A stretch of 36,794 nucleotides of DNA. Source: a virus. Below, piece after piece: positions 30,724 to 36,794 of this stretch. Both the position numbers and the translations under genes were made by a program. Numbering within the stretch: the first letter of the stretch is position 1; each line of letters starts with the position of its first letter. The DNA lies in the IMG/VR virus record IMGVR_UViG_3300032322_002980, positions 1 to 36,794 of that record, one strand, 5' to 3'. A model generated the notes under the pieces. It was not told the DNA's origin. It ran no database searches and worked only from the letters and a program-made list of their open reading frames with translations.

Positions 30724-31697
30724 CCTTCCCTGCTGGCTTGCGCCGGCTGCTCTTCTTCACGCTTCTTCTGCACCTTGGCGGCGACCGCGTTCGCGATCTC
30801 CGCGACGTCGACGCGCGGGTCCTCGAGGTAGCCGCGCACCTTCTTCTCGACCTCGGCGTCGCCGAGCTCGGCGAGGCCGGCGTCGATCTGCCCGAGGAAC
30901 TCCGCCTTGCGCTTCGGCGCCTCGTGCGCCGCCGCGAAGAACTCCTGCCACGACAGCGGTATCTGCTTCGGCATCCACCCGCGCGTCTTCGCGTCGTAGG
31001 CGGCGTTCCACTGCGTGTGGATGAACCGCGCGCCCGTCGAGCGCCCCTTGATGCGCTTCTCGTCGTCCACCTTGCCGAACGCCTCCTCTTTCGCGAAGAG
31101 CACGTAGTCGACCCACTGCTTGATGACGCCCGCCGCCTTCGCGTTCATCGCGATCTCGTACCGGTCGTAGTTCGGCCCCATCGGGTCGTTGAACGACTTC
31201 GTTTGCGCGTGGGCGAGCAGCACGATGTGCATGCGCCGCTCCGTCCAGAGCCGCTCGAGGTGAGCGATGAGGATGCGCCAGTGATCGAGCGCGGCGTTGT
31301 AGCCCTTGCCGAAGCCCTTGAGGTGCTCCTCGATCGAGTACTTGCCGCCGGTGACCTTCGCCCAGCACAGCGGCTCGAGCCAGTTCACCGTGTCGACGAC
31401 GAGCGTCTTGTAGTCGTGCTTCTCGACGGCGAGGAGCGTGAGACCCTCGAGGGCCTCATCCCAGGATCGCGGCTCCGGGAGACGCGCGATGTCGAGCTTC
31501 GTGGTGCCGCTCTCGAGGCCGAGCGTGATGGGGCTCGGCGCCGATGCGGCGAAGGTCGACTTGCCGACGCCCTCGATGCCGTACAGCGCCAGGCGCACGG
31601 GCATCTCGATGGGTCCCGTCTTCACGTTCGCGAGCGACATGCGCTTCGCGACCGCGGGAGGGGGAGCTTGCTGCGGTTTCAGGTTCGAGACGTTCAT
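30720..31697 (-). CDS. Sak4-like RecA-fold ATPase (AAA_24 family)
   Basis: The 325 residues have a Walker A GIEGVGKST (40-48) and a Walker B-type strand 'YKTLVVDTVNW' (96-106, Asp102), plus 'HIVLLAHAQTKSF' as sensor region, the profile of the phage Sak4/AAA_24 single-strand annealing ATPases. It would load or exchange ssDNA during phage recombination. AAGGAAGG precedes ATG 31697. Its neighbours are a nuclease upstream and a probable ssDNA-binding protein downstream, a known recombination module. The C-terminal 90 residues are helical and charged. Confidence 0.78.
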   Translation of the reverse strand: MNVSNLKPQQAPPPAVAKRMSLANVKTGPIEMPVRLALYGIEGVGKSTFAASAPSPITLGLESGTTKLDIARLPEPRSWDEALEGLTLLAVEKHDYKTLVVDTVNWLEPLCWAKVTGGKYSIEEHLKGFGKGYNAALDHWRILIAHLERLWTERRMHIVLLAHAQTKSFNDPMGPNYDRYEIAMNAKAAGVIKQWVDYVLFAKEEAFGKVDDEKRIKGRSTGARFIHTQWNAAYDAKTRGWMPKQIPLSWQEFFAAAHEAPKRKAEFLGQIDAGLAELGDAEVEKKVRGYLEDPRVDVAEIANAVAAKVQKKREEEQPAQASREG

Positions 31698-31721
31698 TCA
31701 CTACCTTCCTTTCCCAAATCT

Positions 31722-32891
31722 TCAGGCCGCGGCCTCGGCGGTGGCCGCGCCGACGCGCACGAGGGCGTCGATCTTCCCGCCGCGCTGCCAGGTCTGACTC
31801 TCGCGGCCGCTCTCCGGATTCACGAGCGGCGAGACGAACTCCTGCTCGACGGCGAGGACCTCGATCGGCTCGTTGAGCCAGCGCACGTGGTAGCCGCGCA
31901 TGAGCTCCTCGGCCTTCACGCGCTCGAACGGGTCCGCCTCGCCAGCCATCGCCGCGAGCGCCTCGTCGAGCGACACGGTCTTCCACCACGCCTCGAGTCC
32001 CTTGTGCATCAGGGTGCCGAAGCGCAGAGCGTCGCTCTCGACGATCGAGCGCCGGCGGCGCTCGTACGAGTAGAAGTACTTCCGCGGGCATGAGCGGAAC
32101 GCCTTCATCGACGAGGCGCTCAGGAGCGGCAGCCGCCGCTTCGACTCGGCGAGCGCCGCGGAGAGCTCCTCGTGCGGCTGCTCGGCGTCGCGGTAGCGCG
32201 TCGGGTCCTCGATGTCGGCCTCGCCCGAGCAGACGGGGAAGTACTGGCAGAAGCTGCCGTACGAGTCGCACGCGTCGGGGTTGCGTGGCCAGGCGCGCTC
32301 GGTGGGGCGAGCCGCCTTCACGTACTCCGCCTGCCGAAGCTGTAGCTGACGGATCGCGTTCGCGGTGAGCCACGTATCGACGGCGGCGTCACGACGCTCC
32401 TCGTCGAAGCGGACAACGACGCCACGCTGGAAGTACTTGTCAGGCTCCTCGCCGATGTCGGCGCGGATTCGGAGCGCGAACTCCTCGGGCGTCTCGTCCG
32501 CCTCGCGCTGGCCCTTGTAGAGGCGGCCGCCAGGATCGGTCACGATGCGACCGTCTTCGCACGCGATATCTCGCGCCTCCTCACCCTCGCCCACGGTCTC
32601 GAGGTGCGGCCCTGGCGACGGATTCTTCTTCTTGCACTCCTTGCAGGCGCGACTCGACGGCTGCGTGTACTTCCGCTCCTCAGTCGGCGTCGCCTTCAGC
32701 GGCCGCAGTTGCGGCTTGTGGATGACGTCGTAGAGGATGCCCCTCGGCTCGTGACCGAGGGACCTCGCGCCGTCGTCGTACTGGTCGATCTGCGCGTCGA
32801 TCGCGAGCCGCATCCAGTACGTAGCACCGGGCTTGATCTCGAAGCCGGTCGTCTTGTGCTCCACGACGTACACCCCGGGAGTAATGCTCAT
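31722..32891 (-). CDS. Circularly permuted PD-(D/E)XK nuclease (Cas4/RecB-like motifs)
   Basis: The 389 residues contain every Cas4/RecB-type landmark, but in rotated order. First come ExK (E11-H12-K13 in 'VVEHKTT'), QxxxY (Q34...Y38) and C-terminal-type Fe-S cysteines C208, C215, C221. Then follow what is normally the N-terminal half: 'SASSMKAFRSC' (Cys268), 'FGTLMHKGLE' (His296) and 'GGKIDALV' (Asp375), and the stop. In standard family members the order is Cys, His, Asp, ExK, QxxxY, Cys cluster. GGAGGAG stands before ATG 32891, which overlaps its neighbour as ATGA, and the stop is in frame, so this is one intact gene and not two. The reaction would be exonucleolytic end resection for the Sak4 partner. 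Confidence 0.8.
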   Translation of the reverse strand: MSITPGVYVVEHKTTGFEIKPGATYWMRLAIDAQIDQYDDGARSLGHEPRGILYDVIHKPQLRPLKATPTEERKYTQPSSRACKECKKKNPSPGPHLETVGEGEEARDIACEDGRIVTDPGGRLYKGQREADETPEEFALRIRADIGEEPDKYFQRGVVVRFDEERRDAAVDTWLTANAIRQLQLRQAEYVKAARPTERAWPRNPDACDSYGSFCQYFPVCSGEADIEDPTRYRDAEQPHEELSAALAESKRRLPLLSASSMKAFRSCPRKYFYSYERRRRSIVESDALRFGTLMHKGLEAWWKTVSLDEALAAMAGEADPFERVKAEELMRGYHVRWLNEPIEVLAVEQEFVSPLVNPESGRESQTWQRGGKIDALVRVGAATAEAAA

Positions 32892-33103
32892 CGTCCACTC
32901 CTCCGCTGCATGCGCGCGCGCTGCCGCGCACGACCTTCGTGCGCGGCGGTGCAGATGCGAACCACCTGCGCGATCGGCAACGCCGCGAGCGACGCCGCGA
33001 CGCGCCTGGCAACGTCCGGCGACACGCCAGCCTCGGCGGCGACGTCGACCAGCGCGGCCGAATCGGCCAGCGCCTCCATCATCGAGCGGACCTCGGCGCT
33101 CAT
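32888..33103 (-). CDS. Small helical protein, 71 aa
   Basis: ATG 33103 overlaps its upstream neighbour (ATGA). It is nearly all helix ('AEVRSMMEALADSAALVDVAAEAGVSPDVARRVAASLAALPIAQVVRICTAAHEGRARQRAR') with an HTH-like 'VAAEAGVSPDVARRV'. It precedes the permuted nuclease with a four-base overlap, so may be co-regulated. Function unknown. Confidence 0.5.
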   Translation of the reverse strand: MSAEVRSMMEALADSAALVDVAAEAGVSPDVARRVAASLAALPIAQVVRICTAAHEGRARQRARMQRRSGR

Positions 33104-33309
33104 CGCGGCTCCGTCCCGAGCTCGAGCTCGAGGACACGGCGCGAGGGAACCCGCGCCAGGATCCGCCCGTCGACGCACTCGACGATCCGATCGGCCACCG
33201 CGCGGGCGTGCGCCGGATCAAGGACGATCGAGAGCAAGCGGCCGTCGTCGAGCTCGAGCTCGAGCACCGGACGACCGTCGAGGCGCTCGGGGCCCACACG
33301 GAGGAACAT
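33100..33309 (-). CDS. Small beta protein, 69 aa
   Basis: ATG 33309 overlaps the upstream stop as TGATG. The protein has repeated strands ('MFLRVGPERLDGRPVLELELDDGRLLSIVLDPAHARAVADRIVECVDGRILARV') and looks like a small beta-rich, perhaps dimeric, protein. No known motif; early-operon member. Confidence 0.45.
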   Translation of the reverse strand: MFLRVGPERLDGRPVLELELDDGRLLSIVLDPAHARAVADRIVECVDGRILARVPSRRVLELELGTEPR

Positions 33310-33533
33310 CACCGGCCCTCCGGGGGAACGATGCGCAGCATGGGGCGCGTCGGGGCCGTGACGGCGACGAGCGCCAGGAGCTGCTCGACCGCGACGAGCT
33401 CGCCGCGCGCACGCTGCGCCGCGCTGAGCACCCACCGCCAGCCCGGATCGGCGCTGAGCGTGTCGAGTCCCGAGAGGGCGACATCGAGCGCTGCCAGCGC
33501 GAGCCGCACGCGAACGCCGGCGTCGGCGCTCAC
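33309..33533 (-). CDS. Small helical protein, 74 aa
   Basis: GTG 33533 overlaps the upstream TGA (GTGA). The protein is helical ('RVRLALAALDVALSGLDTLSADPGWRWVLSAAQRARGELVAVEQLLALVAVT'). Function unknown. Confidence 0.45.
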   Translation of the reverse strand: MSADAGVRVRLALAALDVALSGLDTLSADPGWRWVLSAAQRARGELVAVEQLLALVAVTAPTRPMLRIVPPEGR

Positions 33534-33727
33534 GACGCACGCCTCCTCTCCGGCGCGACGCTGCGGCAGCTCGCGCGGTGAAGCTTGCCCGCCGGCTCGT
33601 CGACGAGCGCCTCGCAGTCGTGGCAGAAGCCGACCGACGGGAACGCGTCGATGTCCGGGGCGCCGCTCTCGCGCTCGATGTCGCGGCGCTCGCGATCGGT
33701 GATGGGCCTGGGCCGGTGGCGCCTCAT
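33530..33727 (-). CDS. Small zinc-type protein, 65 aa
   Basis: ATG 33727 overlaps its neighbour by four bases. 'CHDCEALVDEPAGKLHRASC' gives a CxxC...H...C set that probably binds one zinc ion. Basic ends. Small early-operon protein of unknown function. Confidence 0.45.
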   Translation of the reverse strand: MRRHRPRPITDRERRDIERESGAPDIDAFPSVGFCHDCEALVDEPAGKLHRASCRSVAPERRRAS

Positions 33728-34224
33728 GCGACCGCCTTCGTCGCCGAGGCGATCTCGTCGCCGAGCGCGACATCGAGGACGGCGTCGACCTCAAGCGGGG
33801 AGAGCTCGTGCGCGTCGCACTGCCCGTTGGGGTTGCGAGCGTGCAGACCGCACGGCACGTACGGCGCCGGGTTGCTGCTGTCACCGCTCCCGCGGCACTC
33901 GCGGCACTGCGGCGAGCCGAAGTACGTCTCGTGTCCCTTGCCGAGGCACCGGTCGCATGCCCCGTACGTCATCGCGCGCTCGAGGCACGCGCGGAGCCGC
34001 GGCGAGTCCCAGCCGTCGCCCTCGGCGACGTACTGGCGCGCGAGCTCGAGCGCCCGCTTCGCGGCCACGCTCACGCCCTGCTTCGTGGCGCGCGCGCGCA
34101 GCATGTCGATCGCGTCGCACTGCTCGCTGTTGTCCTGAGCCAGCCGCGCGACCTCCGCACGCAGCTCCGCGTTCTCACGCTCGAGCTGCTCGACCCCCTG
34201 ACATCCACGCCCGTTGATTCCCAT
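33724..34224 (-). CDS. Coiled-coil protein with DnaJ-type zinc motifs, first gene of the early operon
   Basis: ATG 34224 is preferred: GGAGGT is eight bases upstream and it begins just behind promoter PL; a longer frame would start inside the operators. The 166 residues have a coiled coil (about 10-50), then two CxxCxGxG repeats (C90-x2-C93 'CDRCLGKG', C107-x2-C110 'CRECRGSG') as in DnaJ zinc-binding domains, and a helical C-terminus. The J domain itself is absent. It might adapt a chaperone or bind RNA/protein; role unknown. First to be transcribed from PL. Confidence 0.55.
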   Translation of the reverse strand: MGINGRGCQGVEQLERENAELRAEVARLAQDNSEQCDAIDMLRARATKQGVSVAAKRALELARQYVAEGDGWDSPRLRACLERAMTYGACDRCLGKGHETYFGSPQCRECRGSGDSSNPAPYVPCGLHARNPNGQCDAHELSPLEVDAVLDVALGDEIASATKAVA

Positions 34225-34240
34225 CGGCGAACCTCCGATG

Positions 34241-34275
34241 GTTACGACCGTAACCCCGGCTACGGCCGTAGTCAA
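34241..34275 (-). promoter_or_regulatory. Early promoter PL with two operators
   Basis: On the minus strand TTGACT (34275-34270), a 17-bp spacer and TACGGT (34252-34247) form a -35/-10 pair directing the leftward operon. Two dyads overlap it: GTTACGACCGTAAC (34241-34254) and CTACGGCCGTAG (34260-34271), centres 18 bp apart. The identical arrangement stands at 36182-36216. The dyads are presumably bound by the XRE repressor, closing the promoter. Confidence 0.75.
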
Positions 34276-34322
34276 GTGGTTCGTGCAAGGAAGAATGCAT
34301 CGCGGCTTTTCGCCGTCCTACG

Positions 34323-34949
34323 ATGAGTCAGATGAAGCTCGTCGCCGCCCTCGCCGCTGCCGTGGCGCTCGCCGCGTGCTCTTCCACCAACGCCTTCACC
34401 ACCGAGGACGGCGGTGCGCTAGGGACGCCGGCGCCTGACGGAGGCGCCGACAGCGGCGCTAGCGAAGACGGCGCCGCCGATGCTGCCGCTGATGTTGCGG
34501 TCGATGTTGTCGATGCCGGTAGCGATGGTGCTGCGACGTCAGTCTTCGCCGGTGCGGGCCCCTACGTCGCGGGCTCGCCTGGGCCCGGAGGACCGGCGAA
34601 CACGGCGAACGCAGCGCACGGAGGCACCGTCGTCGGCAAGAACTGCATGGTCGGCGGCTGCCACCTCGGCGGCTTCGGCTTCGGCGGTACGGTGTTCGGT
34701 CCGGGCGCGAGCACCACCGGCGTACCCGGCGTCGAGATCCGCATCGTGCACGGCGACGGCACGACCGTCGTGACGTACACCGACATCGACGGGAACTTCT
34801 GGTCTCCGGCGACTGCACCGGTCGTCAGCGGCGCGCGCCTGGGCATCCGCAACGCGACGAGTTCGAAGGAGCGGCTGTCACCGGTGCCGAACGGCGCGTG
34901 CGCCGCTGCCGGATGTCACGACGGCACGATGCGCATCCGGCTGCCGTAG
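34323..34949 (+). CDS. Lipoprotein moron with two CX4CH motifs
   Basis: The 208 residues start with a signal peptide and lipobox LAAC (Cys19); ATG 34332 is an alternative start. A Gly/Asp/Ala-rich linker (25-75) follows. The mature part contains two CX4CH sets (C108/C113/H114 and C193/C198/H199). CX4CH binds haem in some c-type cytochromes such as tetrahaem cytochrome c3, but metal or disulfide use is equally possible. A beta domain near 137-175 resembles a carboxypeptidase regulatory fold. It lies alone on the plus strand inside the immunity region, next to the operators, so it may be expressed in lysogens. Function unknown. Confidence 0.6.
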   Translation: MSQMKLVAALAAAVALAACSSTNAFTTEDGGALGTPAPDGGADSGASEDGAADAAADVAVDVVDAGSDGAATSVFAGAGPYVAGSPGPGGPANTANAAHGGTVVGKNCMVGGCHLGGFGFGGTVFGPGASTTGVPGVEIRIVHGDGTTVVTYTDIDGNFWSPATAPVVSGARLGIRNATSSKERLSPVPNGACAAAGCHDGTMRIRLP

Positions 34950-34975
34950 CGCCGTGAGGGCTCTACAGCGCTCCC

Positions 34976-35599
34976 CTACCTCGCCCTGACCGCGACGCGC
35001 CCCTCGTCGATGCCGCCGCGGAGCCGTGCCTTCGCAAGCCCCACGACGCGCCCTCGCGCGTGTGCGGCGTGCGCGACCACGGCAGGGTCGAGCTGGCGCG
35101 CGCGCAGGAGCACGTTGCCCGTTCGCGTCACGACGGCGCGCTCTTGCTCCAGCACCTCGGCGATGCGGAGCACCACGGCCGTCTGCGATAGTCCGAAGAG
35201 CCGCGCGATCGTCCGCAGCCGCTCGCCGTAGTGCTCATGCGCGCGGCGCACGACATGCGGAGGCGCGACGAGCGCCGCGCCCAGCGCGTTCGCGGCTCGT
35301 TCGCCGGCCGCGTGGTCGCCACGGAACGCCGCGAGCTCGCGGAGCGCCCAGTGCGCGAGCTCGTGAGCGACCGCGAAGTTCAGGTCGGGGTGGCCCTGCG
35401 GGACGACGATCTGCCTGCCATCGAGCCGGGCGGGCAGCCGCGCGGAGCCGTATGCGACGGCGCCGTGGCCAAGCACGCGCTCCGCGAGGTCGATCGCCAG
35501 GGGCAGCTCGTCGTCACACACCCCCGCGAGCCTCCGGACCTCCGCGGCAAGTCGCTCGAGCTCCAGCTGCGGAAGCATTCCGTCCGATTGACGCTCCAT
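34976..35599 (-). CDS. immA: ImmA/IrrE-family metallopeptidase
   Basis: The 207 residues carry the zinc-binding motif HELAH (H79-E80-x-x-H83, in 'AVAHELAHWALRE') with a downstream Glu100 as a possible third ligand, typical of the ImmA/IrrE group (COG2856). In ICEBs1 and related phages ImmA cleaves the repressor ImmR and induces the element, independently of LexA-type self-cleavage. The gene follows the repressor gene on the same strand after 44 bases, the usual immR-immA order. The C-terminal region (115-207) is helical. ATG 35599 is the first start; 35578 is an alternative. Confidence 0.78.
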   Translation of the reverse strand: MERQSDGMLPQLELERLAAEVRRLAGVCDDELPLAIDLAERVLGHGAVAYGSARLPARLDGRQIVVPQGHPDLNFAVAHELAHWALRELAAFRGDHAAGERAANALGAALVAPPHVVRRAHEHYGERLRTIARLFGLSQTAVVLRIAEVLEQERAVVTRTGNVLLRARQLDPAVVAHAAHARGRVVGLAKARLRGGIDEGRVAVRAR

Positions 35600-35643
35600 C
35601 GCGGCGCGGCCGCAACGGGGGAACCTGGTACGGCAAAAACGCC

Positions 35644-36165
35644 TCACTTCGGCAGCCTGGGGCGCCGGCCGATCTGACGCCTCGTGTCGGCGCGCACGTC
35701 GCCGGCCGGCCGCGCGTCGAGCTCGCCTCCCTCGATCGCGTCGAGGATGGCCTTCCAACCTCCAGGCGCCATGGGTCGCCCGGCAGAGTCGCTCTGCGTG
35801 GTCTGGTCGAGCGCGCGAACGACGGTGGAGAGCCGCCAGGGTCCGCGCCGCAGCAGCGTGACCAGCTCGGGGCGCTCGTCGAGCCGCTTCAGGAACTGGT
35901 CGATGCTCGGATCGGAGGCAGTGCCCGTCTCTCCTCCCATGAGCCACTCGACGGAGACGTTCGCTGCGCGCGCGAGCTTCGCGATCTCCTCGATCTTCGC
36001 CTGCCTCACCTCGCCGGTGCTCAGGCGCGACCTCAGCGCTCCCAGGTAGCTCGACGACAGCCCGGCCATCTCGCACCATCGCCGCGCGCTCGGGACCGTC
36101 CCGCGCCGGAGAACTTCATCGATGCGGTCGATGAGCGTGGCCACGGCGCCATGATGACTACACAC
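35644..36165 (-). CDS. XRE-family repressor (ImmR/CI-like)
   Basis: The 173 residues contain an HTH in the N-terminal half ('ARRWCEMAGLSSSYLGALRSRLSTGEVRQAKIEEIAKLARAANVSVEWLMGG', about 27-78), including the 'vs.ewLl.G' ending of XRE/CI repressors. The C-terminal region (100-173) is not an obvious LexA/S24 protease, agreeing with an ImmA-dependent switch. It is transcribed leftward away from operator set PR and immediately upstream of immA. GTG 36165 is the listed start; GTG 36144 is an alternative and neither has a strong ribosome site. It would bind the 18-bp-spaced dyads at both promoters. Confidence 0.72.
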   Translation of the reverse strand: MCSHHGAVATLIDRIDEVLRRGTVPSARRWCEMAGLSSSYLGALRSRLSTGEVRQAKIEEIAKLARAANVSVEWLMGGETGTASDPSIDQFLKRLDERPELVTLLRRGPWRLSTVVRALDQTTQSDSAGRPMAPGGWKAILDAIEGGELDARPAGDVRADTRRQIGRRPRLPK

Positions 36166-36181
36166 GTCGCCTACGTCTCGC

Positions 36182-36216
36182 TTGACTACGGCCGTAACTT
36201 AGGTTACGGCTGTAAT
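36182..36216 (+). promoter_or_regulatory. Promoter PR with two operators, leaderless start
   Basis: TTGACT (36182-36187), 17-bp spacer, TACGGC (36205-36210). Two dyads with cores TACGGCCGTA (36187-36196) and TACGGCTGTA (36205-36214) have centres 18 bp apart, the same module as at PL. The expected transcript start is near the ATG at 36219, and no ribosome site is present, so the message is probably leaderless. Confidence 0.75.
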
Positions 36217-36218
36217 CG

Positions 36219-36500
36219 ATGTCGAACCTCGCAGAGCGTCTCCGCCATCTTCGGGAAAATGCCGGCCTCTCGGCAAAGGCTCTCGACGTCCTCGCCGACC
36301 TGACGCCGGGGCACACGACGCTGATCGAGACGGGGCGCCGGGCTGACCCGAGCGCGTCCACCGTCGAGGCGCTCGCGTCCGTCCTGGGCGTGACGCTCGA
36401 CTGGCTCGTCACGGGCGAGGGCAGGGAGCCGTCAGAGCGCTCCGTGAGAGCGGCCGTCGACGCAGCTCGGCGTGCGAAGTCGCCGAAACCGGCCGCCTGA
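36219..36500 (+). CDS. Cro-like HTH protein (XRE)
   Basis: A 93-residue XRE protein with HTH 'LSAKALDVLADLTPGHTTLIETGRRADPSASTVEALASVLGVTLDWLV' (about 17-65), the size and layout of a small Cro-type regulator, transcribed divergently from the larger repressor. It has no ribosome site, in agreement with a leaderless message whose start is overlapped by the second PR operator. The C-terminal 28 residues are basic and helical. Both HTH proteins end their DNA-binding domain with the same 'WL' pattern, so they may bind the same dyads. Confidence 0.72.
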   Translation: MSNLAERLRHLRENAGLSAKALDVLADLTPGHTTLIETGRRADPSASTVEALASVLGVTLDWLVTGEGREPSERSVRAAVDAARRAKSPKPAA

Positions 36501-36526
36501 ACGACACCACGACGAGGAGGGTCCAC

Positions 36527-36794
36527 GTGGTGAACCGTGAAGCAGAGCCGTGCGTTGTCGACGAAGCATCTCGGGCTGTGCAGCCGGATACGTGCAATGC
36601 GCACGCACCTGAACGGCTGGGGGCAACCTGTGGAAATCTGGGGTCAGGAGACACTCCTCGGGCTGAACGTTCGGCGGCCTCGATGCGGGCGGAAGTCGCA
36701 TACCGGGACCTGAATGCGCTTCCGCCGTCGCAGCGCCCGCTCGCCGTCGCGCGCGCCGCGCTTGCGCGCGCCTTCGACGCCGCGCTGCATGAGC
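36527..36794 (+). CDS. Partial gene of unknown function, runs off the window
   Basis: GTG 36527 (or GTG 36530) lies five bases after GAGGAGGG, an excellent ribosome site, and the frame is open to the window end (89 complete codons). The text is charged and helical with no motif I recognise ('EAEPCVVDEASRAVQPDTCNAHAPERL', then 'AYRDLNALPPSQRPLAVARAALARAFDAALHE'). It probably belongs to a rightward transcript from PR. Confidence 0.45.
   Translation, partial: MVNREAEPCVVDEASRAVQPDTCNAHAPERLGATCGNLGSGDTPRAERSAASMRAEVAYRDLNALPPSQRPLAVARAALARAFDAALHE

Noticed and set aside
32892-33299. N-terminal extension of the nuclease beyond ATG 32891
   Set aside because: The upstream frame is Arg/Ser-rich shadow of two small genes, whereas ATG 32891 has a strong GGAGGAG site and an ATGA overlap.
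36144-36165. Choosing GTG 36144 as the only repressor start
   Set aside because: Neither GTG has a good ribosome site, and the extra seven residues do not disturb the HTH; I kept the longer frame and noted the alternative.

Overview
The window is a stretch of a temperate, contractile-tailed (myovirus-like) phage or prophage from a high-GC host. Two D/A-rich signal-peptide lipoproteins, the GC content and the attP-inside-integrase layout recall phages and genomes of Myxococcota (the Myxococcus phage Mx8 has attP inside its integrase gene), but host assignment is inference. Head, portal and terminase genes are absent, so the window is a partial genome. It opens inside a tail-completion gene and ends inside an unidentified gene.

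Layout. (1) 1-16.2 kb, rightward late tail operon: tail completion, terminator-like protein, sheath, tube, frameshifted assembly chaperone, an extra J-like protein, tape measure, LysM hub protein, D-like hub, V-like spike, a 41-residue F/S/L/P peptide, then W (gp25-like), J, I and fibre-like genes in P2 order. A lipoprotein gene on the opposite strand sits between V and W. (2) 15.6-18.6 kb: probable lysis and envelope genes (coiled-coil/membrane protein, holin-like protein with a lipobox, small lipoproteins) plus a papain-type cysteine protease. (3) 18.7-24.3 kb: accessory tail and adhesin genes, with an AT-richer island (about 19.2-21.3 kb), a long Gly/Ala/Thr/Ser repeat protein, zinc-ribbon proteins and a DUF1906-like glycoside hydrolase-like protein. 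Two convergent terminators follow at 24.36-24.51 kb. (4) 34.2-24.6 kb, leftward early operon: small genes, a PD-(D/E)XK nuclease, a Sak4-like RecA-fold ATPase, a probable ssDNA-binding partner, a methyltransferase-like protein, then an unbroken chain of overlapping small genes ending with the tyrosine integrase and zinc-finger proteins. (5) 34.2-36.8 kb: immunity region with an XRE repressor, an ImmA/IrrE-type metallopeptidase, a Cro-like HTH protein and a lipoprotein moron.

How it works together. Two almost superimposable promoter/operator modules, each a pair of TACGGCCGTA-like dyads exactly 18 bp apart, sit at the head of the leftward early operon and in front of the Cro-like gene, so one repressor probably silences both. 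The ImmA-like protease is a candidate for relieving repression. The early operon would supply a single-strand annealing recombination set and the integrase.

Most striking observations: the recombination nuclease has its Cas4/RecB-type motifs in circularly permuted order (ExK, QxxxY and Cys cluster first; Cys, His and Asp last) within one reading frame that has its own ribosome site and stop; the integrase gene contains a tRNA-Arg-like 3' half flanked by perfect 18-bp inverted repeats, a candidate attP that is uninterrupted here; and the early operon contains a tRNA-like element.
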